From NCBI GenBank assembly GCA_001768565.1, contig MEOE01000011.1:1-64000 (forward strand): DNA of 64,000 bases. Direction: 5' to 3'. Below, piece after piece: positions 26,115-35,468 of the stretch (its first letter is position 1; each line of letters opens with the position of its first letter). The DNA is from Bacteroidetes bacterium GWF2_33_16 (lineage in GTDB: Bacteria > Bacteroidota > Bacteroidia > Bacteroidales > UBA12077). The notes beneath the pieces were generated by a model. That model ran no database searches. It saw only the letters and a program-made list of their open reading frames with translations, and had not been told where the DNA came from. The position numbers were made by a program, and so were the translations under genes.

Positions 26115-28010
26115 TTATAAGGATTTTACTATTGTTAATTTATTTAGGTTTAGTCTTTCATTAAATGACTGAATAATTGCTTTTAGTTTATTTTCCATAA
26201 TCACCTGATTATCGTTGTTTAATATATTATTTCTTAATAAACTGTCGGTTTCGATATTATATAAGCCAATACTTTTATTTCCATCAAAATGCAAAACGTA
26301 ATTATCACTAATAAATTGATAAATCCCACTAATATAATTCACAGCAAAGTGATCGATGGAATCATTTAATAAACTATTTCCATAGCAAACAAATTGCTCA
26401 TTATAACCCACATAATCAATTATTGAAGGAAATATATCTGTTTGTTGAGCAACAATATCACTTTTACCTTTGAAAATTGAATCGGAATTATGAAAAAAAA
26501 GTAATGGAACAAGATATGATCCGTATTTAGTATTATAAAATGTAGATTCGGATTGGGCTGTATGATCCGAAGTAATTATAAATAATGTATTCTCAAACCA
26601 ATCTGAGCTTTTTGCGATTTCGAAAAATTTTTGAAGTGAGAAATCTGTATAACCAATGCTTTCATGAATGTTTAAACTACCTTTTGGAAATTTGTCTTTA
26701 TATTTTTCTGGTACTTTGTATGGATGATGAGATGAAAGTGTATATACCGAAGTAAAAAATGGTTGATTGAATTTGTCCAACGTATTTTTAAAGAAAATCA
26801 GGAACTCTTCATCCCAAATACCCCAATTACCATCATAATCTGCCGCATTATTATATTCATTCATGCCATAATATTTATCGAATCCGGCCAAATTTGCAAA
26901 ATCGTTAAAACCCATGGTTCCGTTTTTCCCACCATGAAAAAAGGCTGAATTATATCCAAGTTCTTTTAAAATATTTGCAGCCGAATTTATCTTATTTGAG
27001 CCATATTTCGATGTAATAAATGCTCCATCGGTGAGTGCAGGAATACCTGCAAATATTGAAGGCATTGATTCAATAGATCTTTTTCCATTTGCAAAAGCTT
27101 GGGTAAATACAAGGCTTTGGTTCATCAGCGAATCCAGAAACGGGGTATATCCTATACCGTTATTTAATGCACCAATATATTCGCTCGAGAAACTCTCTAA
27201 AATTATTACAACTACGTTAGGTTTTTTTGTTTTGGCAGATGATACTTTTATCATAGGAGAATATATAGAATCAAGGGTAGCCTGATCGAAGTACTTATGC
27301 ATTTTCGTTTTCTTGCTTCCCAGGGTTTTCATTATTGTAAATGGCGAATTTAAAACCAGTGGGATATTTTTGGCTTCAGTATATTGGGCTGCATGAATTA
27401 CTCTTAGAGGTTTAAGTTGAAATCCACCACGACCACCAACTAATCCCAAACCCATAAGCAAAACAAAAATAATTGATTGATAAATGTAATGTGATTTGTG
27501 ATTAAGGGTTTTTATTTTTTCCTTTTTTAGTTTTGGATAAAAAGTAACCAGTATAATTACAAAGCCAATCCAGATAATAAGAAGATACCAAAAATCAGCA
27601 ATAAATTGAGGTAAAAGCGTAATAAAATCTTCGCCTAACCATTGTTTTGTAAAAATATCGGCAGTTAAACGTTTGTTTTCAAATTCAAAAAATTTGGTAT
27701 CAATTACGTTGGTCGAAAGTAGTAAAATATTTATGGTAATAAAAAGACCAAACAATAAGTTTTGGTAGTGCATATGGTTTTTAAACTCTCCAGGAATAAG
27801 GCTAAATAGAATAAAGAGTATATTGAAATAGAAAATTGATGAGATATCAAATCGTATTCCAACAAATAATATTTTTAACAAATGAAAAAAGGGAACATTA
27901 AAATAGTTTATATTGAAAAGATAAAAAATCAATCGTGATATACTAAAAATAAGCAGTAACAATAAAACACGCCAAAGAAACAGCCGAATATGATAGTAGT
28001 AATTTTTCAT
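26115..28010 (-). CDS. LtaS-like membrane sulfatase/phosphotransferase-fold protein
   Basis: The 631-residue protein has five N-terminal membrane helices (within residues 1-190) and a large periplasmic alkaline-phosphatase-superfamily domain: NVVVIILESFSSEYIGALNN (metal-binding Glu), ANGKRSIESMPSIFAG (nucleophile region, Ser), SVYTLSSHHPY and FIITSDHTAQS (metal ligands). The fold transfers phosphoglycerol, phosphoethanolamine or similar head groups to glycolipids or glycans. A Gram-negative host has no lipoteichoic acid, so the acceptor is unknown. A lipocalin-like gene follows at 7 bases. Confidence 0.88.
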   Translation of the reverse strand: MKNYYYHIRLFLWRVLLLLLIFSISRLIFYLFNINYFNVPFFHLLKILFVGIRFDISSIFYFNILFILFSLIPGEFKNHMHYQNLLFGLFITINILLLSTNVIDTKFFEFENKRLTADIFTKQWLGEDFITLLPQFIADFWYLLIIWIGFVIILVTFYPKLKKEKIKTLNHKSHYIYQSIIFVLLMGLGLVGGRGGFQLKPLRVIHAAQYTEAKNIPLVLNSPFTIMKTLGSKKTKMHKYFDQATLDSIYSPMIKVSSAKTKKPNVVVIILESFSSEYIGALNNGIGYTPFLDSLMNQSLVFTQAFANGKRSIESMPSIFAGIPALTDGAFITSKYGSNKINSAANILKELGYNSAFFHGGKNGTMGFNDFANLAGFDKYYGMNEYNNAADYDGNWGIWDEEFLIFFKNTLDKFNQPFFTSVYTLSSHHPYKVPEKYKDKFPKGSLNIHESIGYTDFSLQKFFEIAKSSDWFENTLFIITSDHTAQSESTFYNTKYGSYLVPLLFFHNSDSIFKGKSDIVAQQTDIFPSIIDYVGYNEQFVCYGNSLLNDSIDHFAVNYISGIYQFISDNYVLHFDGNKSIGLYNIETDSLLRNNILNNDNQVIMENKLKAIIQSFNERLNLNKLTIVKSL

Positions 28011-28050
28011 TTAAAAGTTTCTTTACAAATTGCGCTTTTATACCAGTTTG

Positions 28051-28081
28051 CAAAAATAGCTACTCATTTCAATTTCACCAA
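28051..28081 (-). promoter_or_regulatory. Promoter of the LtaS-like operon
   Basis: On the minus strand TATTTTTG (plus 28051-28058) matches TAnnTTTG, and a TTG (plus 28079-28081) lies 20 bases upstream. The ATG of the LtaS-like gene is 41 bases downstream. Confidence 0.6.
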
Positions 28082-28273
28082 ATTAAAGCAAATGGATTAT
28101 AAATACGATATTCGAACAAAATATTAGTATAATATTTTGGCTATCAGTATAATGATTCATATATTGCTATGTTGAGTCGAAAAAAAACAGAATTATTTTT
28201 TTTTATGTTAAAGAACAACTAAGTTTAATGGTATTTTAATCAAGAATAATTAGTCTGTTTTATTGATTATAAA

Positions 28274-28281
28274 TACTTTTG
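28274..28281 (+). promoter_or_regulatory. -7 box for the methylmalonyl-CoA operon
   Basis: TACTTTTG matches TAnnTTTG and lies 18 bases before the epimerase ATG. The -33 element is not clear. Confidence 0.48.
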
Positions 28282-28298
28282 CAAAAAAATAACTACTT

Positions 28299-28709
28299 AT
28301 GAGTATATCACATATTGAACATATCGGTATTGCTGTGAAAAACCTCGATGATACAATAAAATATTATGAACAAATTTTAGGATTAAAATGCTATAATATT
28401 GAAGAGGTAAAAGATCAGAAAGTGAAAACTGCTTTTTTTAAAGTGGGACAAACTAAGATAGAACTATTAGAATCAACTGATCCTGAAGGCCCAATAGGCA
28501 AGTTTCTAGAAAAAAAGGGCGAGGGGATTCATCATATTGCATTTGCAGTAAAGGGAATAGAAGATCAACTGCAACAAAGCGAAGGTAAAGGAGTTCAATT
28601 AATCGATAAAACTCCACGTAAAGGAGCCGAAGGACTTGATATAGCTTTCTTGCATCCAAAATCTACATTTGGAGTATTAACTGAATTTTGCGAAGATAAA
28701 AACCAATAA
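28299..28709 (+). CDS. mce: Methylmalonyl-CoA epimerase
   Basis: The 136-residue glyoxalase-fold protein has two beta-alpha-beta-beta-beta modules with the metal ligands of the family in view: His8 (EHIGIAV), His in GIHHIAFAV (about 84), and Glu in LTEFCE (about 131). It interconverts (R)- and (S)-methylmalonyl-CoA. It is the first gene of a six-gene operon with the Na+-pumping methylmalonyl-CoA decarboxylase, 28 bases before the alpha subunit, consistent with the succinate-propionate pathway. Confidence 0.94.
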   Translation: MSISHIEHIGIAVKNLDDTIKYYEQILGLKCYNIEEVKDQKVKTAFFKVGQTKIELLESTDPEGPIGKFLEKKGEGIHHIAFAVKGIEDQLQQSEGKGVQLIDKTPRKGAEGLDIAFLHPKSTFGVLTEFCEDKNQ

Positions 28710-28737
28710 TATTGGACAATATAAAACGAATTTAAAA

Positions 28738-30297
28738 ATGAGCAAACAGGATAAGATTAAGGAATTAATTGATTTAAGAGGACAAGCCAAGCTTGGTGGT
28801 GGTATTGATAAAATAGAATCACAACACAGTAAAGGCAAGCTTACTGCACGCGAAAGAATTGAAATTCTTGTCGACGAAGGTAGTTTTGAAGAATATGATA
28901 TGTTTGTAACACATCGTTCAACTAACTTTGGTATGGAAAAAAAGAAATACCTTGGTGATGGTGTAATTACTGGAACTGGTACAATCGATGGACGAGTTGT
29001 TTGTATCTATTCTCAGGATTTTACGGTATTCGGTGGTTCGTTATCAGAGGCATTTGCCGGCAAAATCTGTAAGATTATGGATCTGGCTATGAAAATTGGT
29101 GCTCCTATTATTGGTATAAATGATAGCGGTGGTGCTCGTATTCAAGAAGGTGTTACTAGTTTGGCAGGTTATGCTGATATTTTTCAACGTAACATTATGG
29201 CATCAGGTGTTATACCTCAGATTTCTGCAATTTTTGGCCCTTGTGCCGGTGGGGCAGTATATTCTCCTGCACTAACTGATTTTATTATGATGACTGAGAA
29301 TACAAGCTATATGTTTGTTACTGGTCCAAAGGTGGTTAAAACAGTTACTGGCGAAGATATTTCTACAGAAGATTTAGGCGGCGCAAATGTGCATGCATCC
29401 AAATCAGGTGTTGCTCATTTTTTGTTAGAAGACGAAGAAGAGGGATTATTACTAATTCGCAAATTGTTGACCTATTTACCACAGAATAACCTCGAAGAAC
29501 CACCTTCAATTGATAGCACTGATCCTATCGACAGACGTGAAGATTCTTTGAATGAAATTATTCCTGAAAGCTCAAATCAGCCTTATGACGTTAAAGATGT
29601 GATACATGCAATAGTGGATCATGCTGAGTTTATGGAAATTCATAGGAATTATGCAAAAAATATTATTTGTGGATTTGCTAAACTTGATGGAATGTCAATT
29701 GGTATTGTAGCCAATCAACCTAGTTTTTTAGCCGGCGTACTCGATATTGATGCATCAAGAAAAGCAGCTCGATTTGTTCGTTTCTGTGATGCGTTTAATA
29801 TTCCTATACTTACACTTGTTGATGTTCCGGGATTCTTACCTGGAAGTAGTCAGGAATATGGTGGTATTATTATTCATGGAGCAAAACTTATGTTTGCTTA
29901 TGGAGAAGCTACCGTTCCAAAAGTTACGGTTACTTTGAGAAAATCATATGGTGGTGCACACGACGTAATGAGCTCAAAACAACTTCGTGGTGATGTAAAT
30001 TATGCTTGGCCAACAGCAGAAATTGCTGTTATGGGTGCTCAAGGTGCAGTTGAAGTTCTTTATGGAAGAGAAGTTTCTGCAATCGAAGATAAAGAAGAAA
30101 GAGCAAAATTTGTTGCTGATAAAGAAAATGAATATAAGGAAAAGTTTGCTAACCCTTATCAAGCTGCAAGTTTAGGTTATATTGATGATGTTATTGAACC
30201 TCGAAATACAAGATTTAGAGTAATCAGAGCATTTGAGATGTTACATACTAAAAAGGATGTAAACCCTCCAAAGAAACATTCAAATATTCCATTATAG
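28738..30297 (+). CDS. mmdA: Methylmalonyl-CoA decarboxylase alpha subunit (carboxyltransferase)
   Basis: The 519-residue carboxyltransferase shows two crotonase-fold halves: [29 protein letters not shown] and [16 protein letters not shown] in the first, and [20 protein letters not shown] and [16 protein letters not shown] in the second. This is the oxyanion-hole pattern of propionyl-CoA carboxylase beta and MmdA. With OadG-, biotin- and OadB-type subunits next to it and no biotin carboxylase gene, the decarboxylase role is favoured. It moves CO2 from methylmalonyl-CoA to biotin in the cytosol. Confidence 0.93.
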   Translation: MSKQDKIKELIDLRGQAKLGGGIDKIESQHSKGKLTARERIEILVDEGSFEEYDMFVTHRSTNFGMEKKKYLGDGVITGTGTIDGRVVCIYSQDFTVFGGSLSEAFAGKICKIMDLAMKIGAPIIGINDSGGARIQEGVTSLAGYADIFQRNIMASGVIPQISAIFGPCAGGAVYSPALTDFIMMTENTSYMFVTGPKVVKTVTGEDISTEDLGGANVHASKSGVAHFLLEDEEEGLLLIRKLLTYLPQNNLEEPPSIDSTDPIDRREDSLNEIIPESSNQPYDVKDVIHAIVDHAEFMEIHRNYAKNIICGFAKLDGMSIGIVANQPSFLAGVLDIDASRKAARFVRFCDAFNIPILTLVDVPGFLPGSSQEYGGIIIHGAKLMFAYGEATVPKVTVTLRKSYGGAHDVMSSKQLRGDVNYAWPTAEIAVMGAQGAVEVLYGREVSAIEDKEERAKFVADKENEYKEKFANPYQAASLGYIDDVIEPRNTRFRVIRAFEMLHTKKDVNPPKKHSNIPL

Positions 30298-30309
30298 AAA
30301 GGAAAACTT

Positions 30310-30684
30310 ATGTCTTTAATAATATTAAATGAAGTAATTAATTTTTCTGACATTATTGATCAGGGCATAACCATTACAATTGTAGGTATAATGGTTGTAT
30401 TTGCTGCATTGGCATTGTTGGTTGTAGTTTTTATTCAAATACCAAAAATTTTATATTATAGTACTCGAAAAAAACTTAAACTAGAAACCAAAAAACTTAA
30501 AGTTACTGATGATGAATTGCATATTACTGGTGATGTAAATGCTGCCATCTCTATGGCATTGCATTTATTCTTCGACGAAATGCATGATGAAGAAAGTAAT
30601 GTTATTACAATACAAAGGGTAAGAAGAGTTTATTCACCCTGGAGTTCAAAAATTTATGGATTAGGAATTTGGCCAAGAAATTAA
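30310..30684 (+). CDS. mmdD: Decarboxylase delta/gamma subunit (OadG family)
   Basis: The 124-residue protein has one membrane helix (about 21-44, ITITIVGIMVVFAALALLVVVFI), then a charged linker and a soluble tail ending VRRVYSPWSSKIYGLGIWPRN. OadG-type subunits anchor the carboxyltransferase to the membrane beta subunit and help assembly. The spacing is 12 bases from mmdA and 6 bases to the biotin-carrier gene. The C-terminal tail is longer than in minimal OadG proteins. Confidence 0.85.
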   Translation: MSLIILNEVINFSDIIDQGITITIVGIMVVFAALALLVVVFIQIPKILYYSTRKKLKLETKKLKVTDDELHITGDVNAAISMALHLFFDEMHDEESNVITIQRVRRVYSPWSSKIYGLGIWPRN

Positions 30685-30690
30685 ATAAAT

Positions 30691-31119
30691 ATGAAAAAGT
30701 ATAAATTCACTATTCGTGGTAACGACTACGATGTTGAGATTAAAGAAGTTGAAGGTAATATTGCAAAGATTGAAGTTAATGGAACTGCATATGAAGTGCA
30801 AATTCATAATAAGGAAATAAAAACTTCAAAAACACCAACAATAGTTCGTGCAAATGTACCTGTTGACAGAAAAGACAGTAAAATAAAAAAATCAGTTAGT
30901 AGCAGAGGTCATTCTGTAAAGGCACCATTGCCAGGTAGTATTTTTAAAGTTTTGAAACAAGTTGGCGACGAAGTTAAAAAGGGTGATGCTATTCTGATTA
31001 TGGAAGCCATGAAAATGGAGAATAAAATAACTGCCGAAAAAGACGGAACTATTATTAGCATGAAAGTAAAAGAGGGTGATACTGTTCTTCAGAATGATGT
31101 ATTAGCCGAAATAGAATAG
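30691..31119 (+). CDS. mmdC: Biotin carboxyl carrier subunit of the decarboxylase
   Basis: The 142-residue protein has a short N-terminal beta domain, a Lys- and Ser-rich linker (about 42-72) and a biotinyl domain (about 73-142) with the biotinylation site EAMKMEN, Lys108. It carries CO2 from the carboxyltransferase to the membrane subunit. It is in the middle of the decarboxylase operon, 15 bases before the beta subunit gene. Confidence 0.94.
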   Translation: MKKYKFTIRGNDYDVEIKEVEGNIAKIEVNGTAYEVQIHNKEIKTSKTPTIVRANVPVDRKDSKIKKSVSSRGHSVKAPLPGSIFKVLKQVGDEVKKGDAILIMEAMKMENKITAEKDGTIISMKVKEGDTVLQNDVLAEIE

Positions 31120-31134
31120 TTTACTTAAATTTCA

Positions 31135-32646
31135 ATGAAAGCAGGTATGAAAAAAATATGTATTCTCATAGTAACCGTTTTATTTGTATTCTCAAATTTC
31201 TCGGAGGTTTTTGCTAATTCCGACAATGATATTATAAAGGGTCGTTGGGTTAATAAATCAGATGGTTATAAAACAAATTCCAAAAGCAATACAACCGTTA
31301 AACGCTTTAAAATAATAAACTTCTTAGCAGATCAAACTTTTGTACTTGATTCATCTAAAGTTAAATATTTTGGAAAATATAACCAAGAAGGAAACAACAT
31401 TGTTCTTACTTTTAATGATAATACTTTATCTGAAAGACAAGGGAAAATTGATGGATCTATTCTGAAAATTGGTACAGATGAATTTCACCATTATTCAAGT
31501 GCGATAGCAGGAGTGCTTGTTTTTTATGAATTTACTGGATTTGCTCATGCTACAAGAGGCCACTTAATAATGCTTCTGGTTGGATTGATTTTTATTTTTC
31601 TTGCTATTAAGTATGACTACGAACCCTTATTGCTCATCCCAATTGGATTTGGAATTATTATAGGAAATATACCATTTTTTCAAGCCGAAGGATTTAATCT
31701 ACAACTAGGTATATATGAGCAAGGTAGTGTTTTAAATTATTTATATTTTGGAGTACTTAAAGGTATATATCCACCTTTGATTTTTCTTGGTATTGGAGCA
31801 ATGACCGACTTTTCATCATTAATATCAAATCCAAAATTAATGTTATTAGGAGCTGCTGCTCAAATTGGTATTTTTGCAACTCTTATTGGATCTTTATTTT
31901 TAGGATTTACTCCAACCGAAGCTGGTGCAATTGGTATAATTGGTGGAGCTGATGGTCCAACGGCTATTTTTCTTTCATCCAGGTTGGCACCGCATTTAAT
32001 TGGTCCTATCGCGATTGCTGCATATTCATATATGGCATTGGTTCCAATTATTCAGCCTCCGTTTATGAGGTTGTTAACTTCTAAAAAAGAGCGATTAATT
32101 AGAATGAGACCACCTCGTTCAGTTTCGAAACTTGAAAAAATAATGTTCCCAATAATAGGTATCCTTTTAACAACGTATATTTCACCAAGTGCATTACCAC
32201 TATTAGGTATGTTATTCTTTGGTAATTTGTTAAAAGAATCAACTGTTACACGCAGATTAGCCGAAACTGCACGTACTGTATTAATTGATATTGTAACTAT
32301 TATTCTTGGTGTTACTGTTGGTGCATCGACTCAGGCTGATGTATTTTTAACACCACAATCAATTAAAATATTTATATTAGGTGCATTATCATTTATGGTT
32401 GCAACAATCTGTGGAATTTTGTTTGCTAAGTTTATGAATTTATTCTTAACTGGCGAAAATAGAATTAATCCATTAATTGGTAATGCAGGTGTATCTGCCG
32501 TTCCCGATAGTGCAAGGGTTTCACAGATGGAAGGTTTAAAGGCCGATCCATCGAATCACCTGTTAATGCATGCTATGGCACCTAACGTAGCTGGTGTTAT
32601 TGGTTCTGCTGTTGCTGCTGGTATTTTGTTAAGTTTCTTAATTTAA
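31135..32646 (+). CDS. mmdB: Na+-translocating decarboxylase beta subunit with extra secreted N-terminal domain
   Basis: The 503-residue protein: residues about 125-503 are the OadB/MmdB membrane domain ([51 protein letters not shown]), which decarboxylates carboxybiotin while exporting Na+. Ahead of it are a signal-like segment (1-27) and a roughly 90-residue soluble domain ([22 protein letters not shown]) that looks lipocalin-like. Usual OadB proteins are nearer 380-430 residues, so this is an N-terminal fusion. An alternative start four codons in (31147) does not change the picture. Confidence 0.9.
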   Translation: MKAGMKKICILIVTVLFVFSNFSEVFANSDNDIIKGRWVNKSDGYKTNSKSNTTVKRFKIINFLADQTFVLDSSKVKYFGKYNQEGNNIVLTFNDNTLSERQGKIDGSILKIGTDEFHHYSSAIAGVLVFYEFTGFAHATRGHLIMLLVGLIFIFLAIKYDYEPLLLIPIGFGIIIGNIPFFQAEGFNLQLGIYEQGSVLNYLYFGVLKGIYPPLIFLGIGAMTDFSSLISNPKLMLLGAAAQIGIFATLIGSLFLGFTPTEAGAIGIIGGADGPTAIFLSSRLAPHLIGPIAIAAYSYMALVPIIQPPFMRLLTSKKERLIRMRPPRSVSKLEKIMFPIIGILLTTYISPSALPLLGMLFFGNLLKESTVTRRLAETARTVLIDIVTIILGVTVGASTQADVFLTPQSIKIFILGALSFMVATICGILFAKFMNLFLTGENRINPLIGNAGVSAVPDSARVSQMEGLKADPSNHLLMHAMAPNVAGVIGSAVAAGILLSFLI

Positions 32647-32659
32647 AAACTTAATTCCT

Positions 32660-32821
32660 ATGAAAAAATACAAATGTAAAATCTGCGGACATATTTATGA
32701 TCCCGAAGTAGGCGATCCTGATTCTGGAATTACTGCGGGTACTTTATTTGAAGATATTCCAGAAAGTTGGAGATGCCCTATTTGTGGTGTAACAAAAAAG
32801 GATTACGAACCAATAGATTAG
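32660..32821 (+). CDS. Rubredoxin
   Basis: This 53-residue gene has the complete rubredoxin signature: C6-x-x-C9-G near the N-terminus ([16 protein letters not shown]) and C39-P-x-C42-G ([15 protein letters not shown]), with the PDSGI and WRCP signatures. The four cysteines bind one iron that carries single electrons, often to oxygen- or peroxide-reducing enzymes in anaerobes. It starts 13 bases after mmdB and is the last gene before a strong terminator, so it is probably co-transcribed with the decarboxylase. Confidence 0.95.
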   Translation: MKKYKCKICGHIYDPEVGDPDSGITAGTLFEDIPESWRCPICGVTKKDYEPID

Positions 32822-32853
32822 GTTTATAATTTTCTAAAAGTTTAGCATAAAAG

Positions 32854-32888
32854 AAATCGTCAATTCTGCAATGAATTGACGATTTTTT
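32854..32888 (+). terminator. Terminator after rubredoxin, probably bidirectional
   Basis: A perfect 13-bp stem (AAATCGTCAATTC at 32854-32866 with its complement at 32873-32885) around a 6-nt loop is followed by six T. It lies 32 bases after the rubredoxin stop. The stop of the facing TetR gene (32887-32889) sits in the T-run, so the hairpin probably ends both transcripts. Confidence 0.9.
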
Positions 32889-33447
32889 AGTTTGTTTTTA
32901 TGCTATCCCAACTCGATTGAATTGCACGTTCAAGCAATTCATCATTCAAGGTAACTTCTCCTGATAATTGCATTCTTACCAGGGTTGATATATTTCCAAA
33001 TATCAGATTTAATAATAAATCAATAGGCATTTCCCTTATAATTCCTAGCTTTATGCCAGAATTCAGATAATCAATGGCGACTTGGAAATGAATTTGGTTA
33101 AGTTCTTTTATTTCTTTTTTAATTAATGGTGAATGTGCATATTGCTGAAGAAACTCATACTTCTTTGGATTTTGTATGTAGAAATTGAATATGTTCTTCC
33201 AAAGTATCCAAAATTTTAGTTTGTAATTTGATTCGTTTTCAATACCCTGACTCAATGCTTTTCCCATTTCTTTTTTTAGCTCCGAATATAATGTATCGAT
33301 TAACTCTTCCTTGCTTTTAAAATAATAATAAATGGTACCTGCAGCTACACCAGATTTCTCAATTATCAATGCCATTGGTGTTGCATGAAATCCTAGCTCT
33401 GTTATTAATTCAAGAGTTGTTTGCAGAAGTTGCTCACGTTTTGTCAT
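32887..33447 (-). CDS. TetR/AcrR-family transcriptional repressor
   Basis: The 186-residue protein has an N-terminal helix-turn-helix (REQLLQTTLELITELGFHATPMALIIEKSGVAAGTIYYYFKSKEELIDTLY) and an all-helical ligand-binding half. It regulates in response to an unknown ligand. It is convergent with the methylmalonyl-CoA operon and has no obvious operon partner. Targets are not visible. Confidence 0.92.
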   Translation of the reverse strand: MTKREQLLQTTLELITELGFHATPMALIIEKSGVAAGTIYYYFKSKEELIDTLYSELKKEMGKALSQGIENESNYKLKFWILWKNIFNFYIQNPKKYEFLQQYAHSPLIKKEIKELNQIHFQVAIDYLNSGIKLGIIREMPIDLLLNLIFGNISTLVRMQLSGEVTLNDELLERAIQSSWDSIKTN

Positions 33448-33773
33448 AAGAATATAGAATATATGTTCGGTACAAAAATATATTTATTAGGAATAATTTT
33501 AAATAAATAACAATAAAAAAGGGGCTTTCCAAAAAGTTTTTTCGTGTCCATATTTTTACTTCGCAAGAGAACTATTTTCACGACCAAAGGGAGTAAAAGT
33601 TCGACAGGCCTATCCGTCCGGCAGACGAGCTCAACCTACTTGCCGGCAAGGTAAGTATGATAACAAATAAATAATCAACATGTCACTCTGGGCTAGTCGA
33701 AGAATGTCGAATTGTAGGCATTAAAAAAGAGGCTTTTTGGTAGCCTCTTTAGAAAAATAAAATTAATTTATTT
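33448..33773. other. Intergenic region with degraded repeat elements and no gene
   Basis: No gene is seen in 326 bases. It holds a repeat-like block at 33599-33710: the sequence GTTCGACAGG then a 21-bp GC-rich insert at 33609-33629, then CTCAACC and the palindrome CTTGCCGGCAAG (33639-33650), then ACATGTCACTCTGGGCTAGTCGAAG, typical of Bacteroidota intergenic repeats. The terminator of the subtilase gene is at 33723-33750. Confidence 0.6.
33723..33750 (-). terminator. Terminator of the subtilase gene (minus strand)
   Basis: AAAGAGGCT (33726-33734) pairs with AGCCTCTTT (33742-33750) around a 7-nt loop, with a plus-strand A-run (33723-33728) that gives the U-run on the minus strand. It lies 24 bases past the subtilase stop. 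Confidence 0.85.
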
Positions 33774-35399
33774 TTATTTCTTGTTATATTTTGATTCTGC
33801 AAGTAAAAAGGCTTTATAAGCACTTACAACACCACCTGTAATGGATAGATTCTTAAAACTCGTTTTCTTACTTTTCTTTGTTGTAATTGTAGGTTTGTTG
33901 GTTTTTAAATCAGAATAAACATTCGTTGAGTTTAAAATAATATATTTTATATCTGAAGCAGATAATTCGGGATAATAAGACCAAATCAGCGCAGCAACAC
34001 CTGCAACCACAGGACATGAAAAACTCGTTCCATCAAAAATATCGTATTTGTTATCGGGCACAAGCGACTTTATATTAACACCTGGTGCAAATAAATCGAC
34101 ACTTTTTTTACCATAATTAGAAAAATCAGCAACAAAGTTTAAATCATTTTTCATTGATGATGCACCAACAGTTATCCAGTTATCAACAGATAGGGTTTTA
34201 TTAATAATCTTAGTTGGAAAGTTCTTTTCTTTATCAAGATTTGCAGCATCGTTTCCCGAAGCATGAACAAATAATACTCCTTTTTGTTGAGCATATAATA
34301 TAGCTTCATCAATGAGTTTTTTTTGTGGAGAAAGCTCTTTGCCAAAGCTCATATTAATAATCCTTGCCCCATTATCGGCTGCATAACGAATTGCATTTGC
34401 AACATCTTTATCGCGTTCGTCTCCATTTGGAACGACATTTAAAGCCATAATTTTTAAGCTATTAGCTATTCCATCAATGCCCAAACCATTGTTTCTTACC
34501 GCACCAATTATTCCTGCAACAAAAGTACCATGCTCCGATTGTGATCCAACAACATTATTATTGCCATATGTAGGAGATAGTTCAAGAATATTATCATTTA
34601 TAATAGCACGAGGATTAAAATCTAAGTTTAAATGATAATTTAGTTCCTCATTATTATATTCTTTGAACTCCTCGATTTGATCTAACGAAAAATCAATTTC
34701 GATTAAGTATCTTAAGAATTCTGCCGATCTCATTAAGTCTTTATCTTCCGACTTAATAGTATTTAAATCATCAATAGTTAATGTGTCTTTTTTCAGATAA
34801 TCTATTACCAGTTCTTTAGAAGCAAGATAACTAGATTCAAAACTATTTAATTGATCTCTTGTTTGTTCAGCTTCTTTCAGTTTCTTAAGGTAGATTTTTT
34901 TTGCTTCGATATAGAGATTGTATGATTCTGTTTCATTTGCAGGAATGCTTTTAGGATTTATTCCATCATACTTATTTTTGTACAATTTGTATATTCTGGT
35001 TACTTCAAGGTTCTCATAATCAATATTTTCTCCTTTGCTATTCCCAAGGAAATTCCATCCATTAATATCATCGATATAACCATTATTATCGTCATCAATC
35101 CCATTATCAGGAATTTCATTTGTGTTTACCCAAATATTTCCCTTTAAGTCCTCGTGATATATATCGATACCGCCATCTAGTACTGCAACAATAATGGTAG
35201 TTGCTTTCTTATTTTGAGGTATCAAATTGTACGCTCTTTCAACCTCAGCACCAAATATTAAATCGTTTGAAGGAGATTTAAGATGCCAATTCAGATAAAT
35301 ATCGTTTTGAGTATCACTTTGATTAATAACCTGATTTTGTGAAAATACAACTGAAACAGATGTAATCAACAATAAAAATACGACCCAGAATTTATTCAT
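33774..35399 (-). CDS. Exported subtilisin-like (S8) serine protease
   Basis: The 541-residue protein has a signal peptide (cleavage near VFSQN). The catalytic triad is visible: Asp75 (VAVLDGGIDIYHEDL), His at about 289 (SEHGTFVAGIIGA) and Ser at about 457 (FDGTSFSCPVVAG). Asp-rich loops (DNGIDDDNNGYIDD) probably bind calcium. A long charged insert between the Asp and His boxes (about 120-280, Lys/Glu/Asp rich) is unusual in plain subtilases but common in Bacteroidota S8 proteins. There is no T9SS tail, so it is probably periplasmic. Confidence 0.92.
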   Translation of the reverse strand: MNKFWVVFLLLITSVSVVFSQNQVINQSDTQNDIYLNWHLKSPSNDLIFGAEVERAYNLIPQNKKATTIIVAVLDGGIDIYHEDLKGNIWVNTNEIPDNGIDDDNNGYIDDINGWNFLGNSKGENIDYENLEVTRIYKLYKNKYDGINPKSIPANETESYNLYIEAKKIYLKKLKEAEQTRDQLNSFESSYLASKELVIDYLKKDTLTIDDLNTIKSEDKDLMRSAEFLRYLIEIDFSLDQIEEFKEYNNEELNYHLNLDFNPRAIINDNILELSPTYGNNNVVGSQSEHGTFVAGIIGAVRNNGLGIDGIANSLKIMALNVVPNGDERDKDVANAIRYAADNGARIINMSFGKELSPQKKLIDEAILYAQQKGVLFVHASGNDAANLDKEKNFPTKIINKTLSVDNWITVGASSMKNDLNFVADFSNYGKKSVDLFAPGVNIKSLVPDNKYDIFDGTSFSCPVVAGVAALIWSYYPELSASDIKYIILNSTNVYSDLKTNKPTITTKKSKKTSFKNLSITGGVVSAYKAFLLAESKYNKK

Positions 35400-35468
35400 A
35401 TAAATACTTTCAACTAAAAAAGAGAACGTTTGTCTTTCTCTATTAATAAGTTGGCAAATTTGTGTAAA

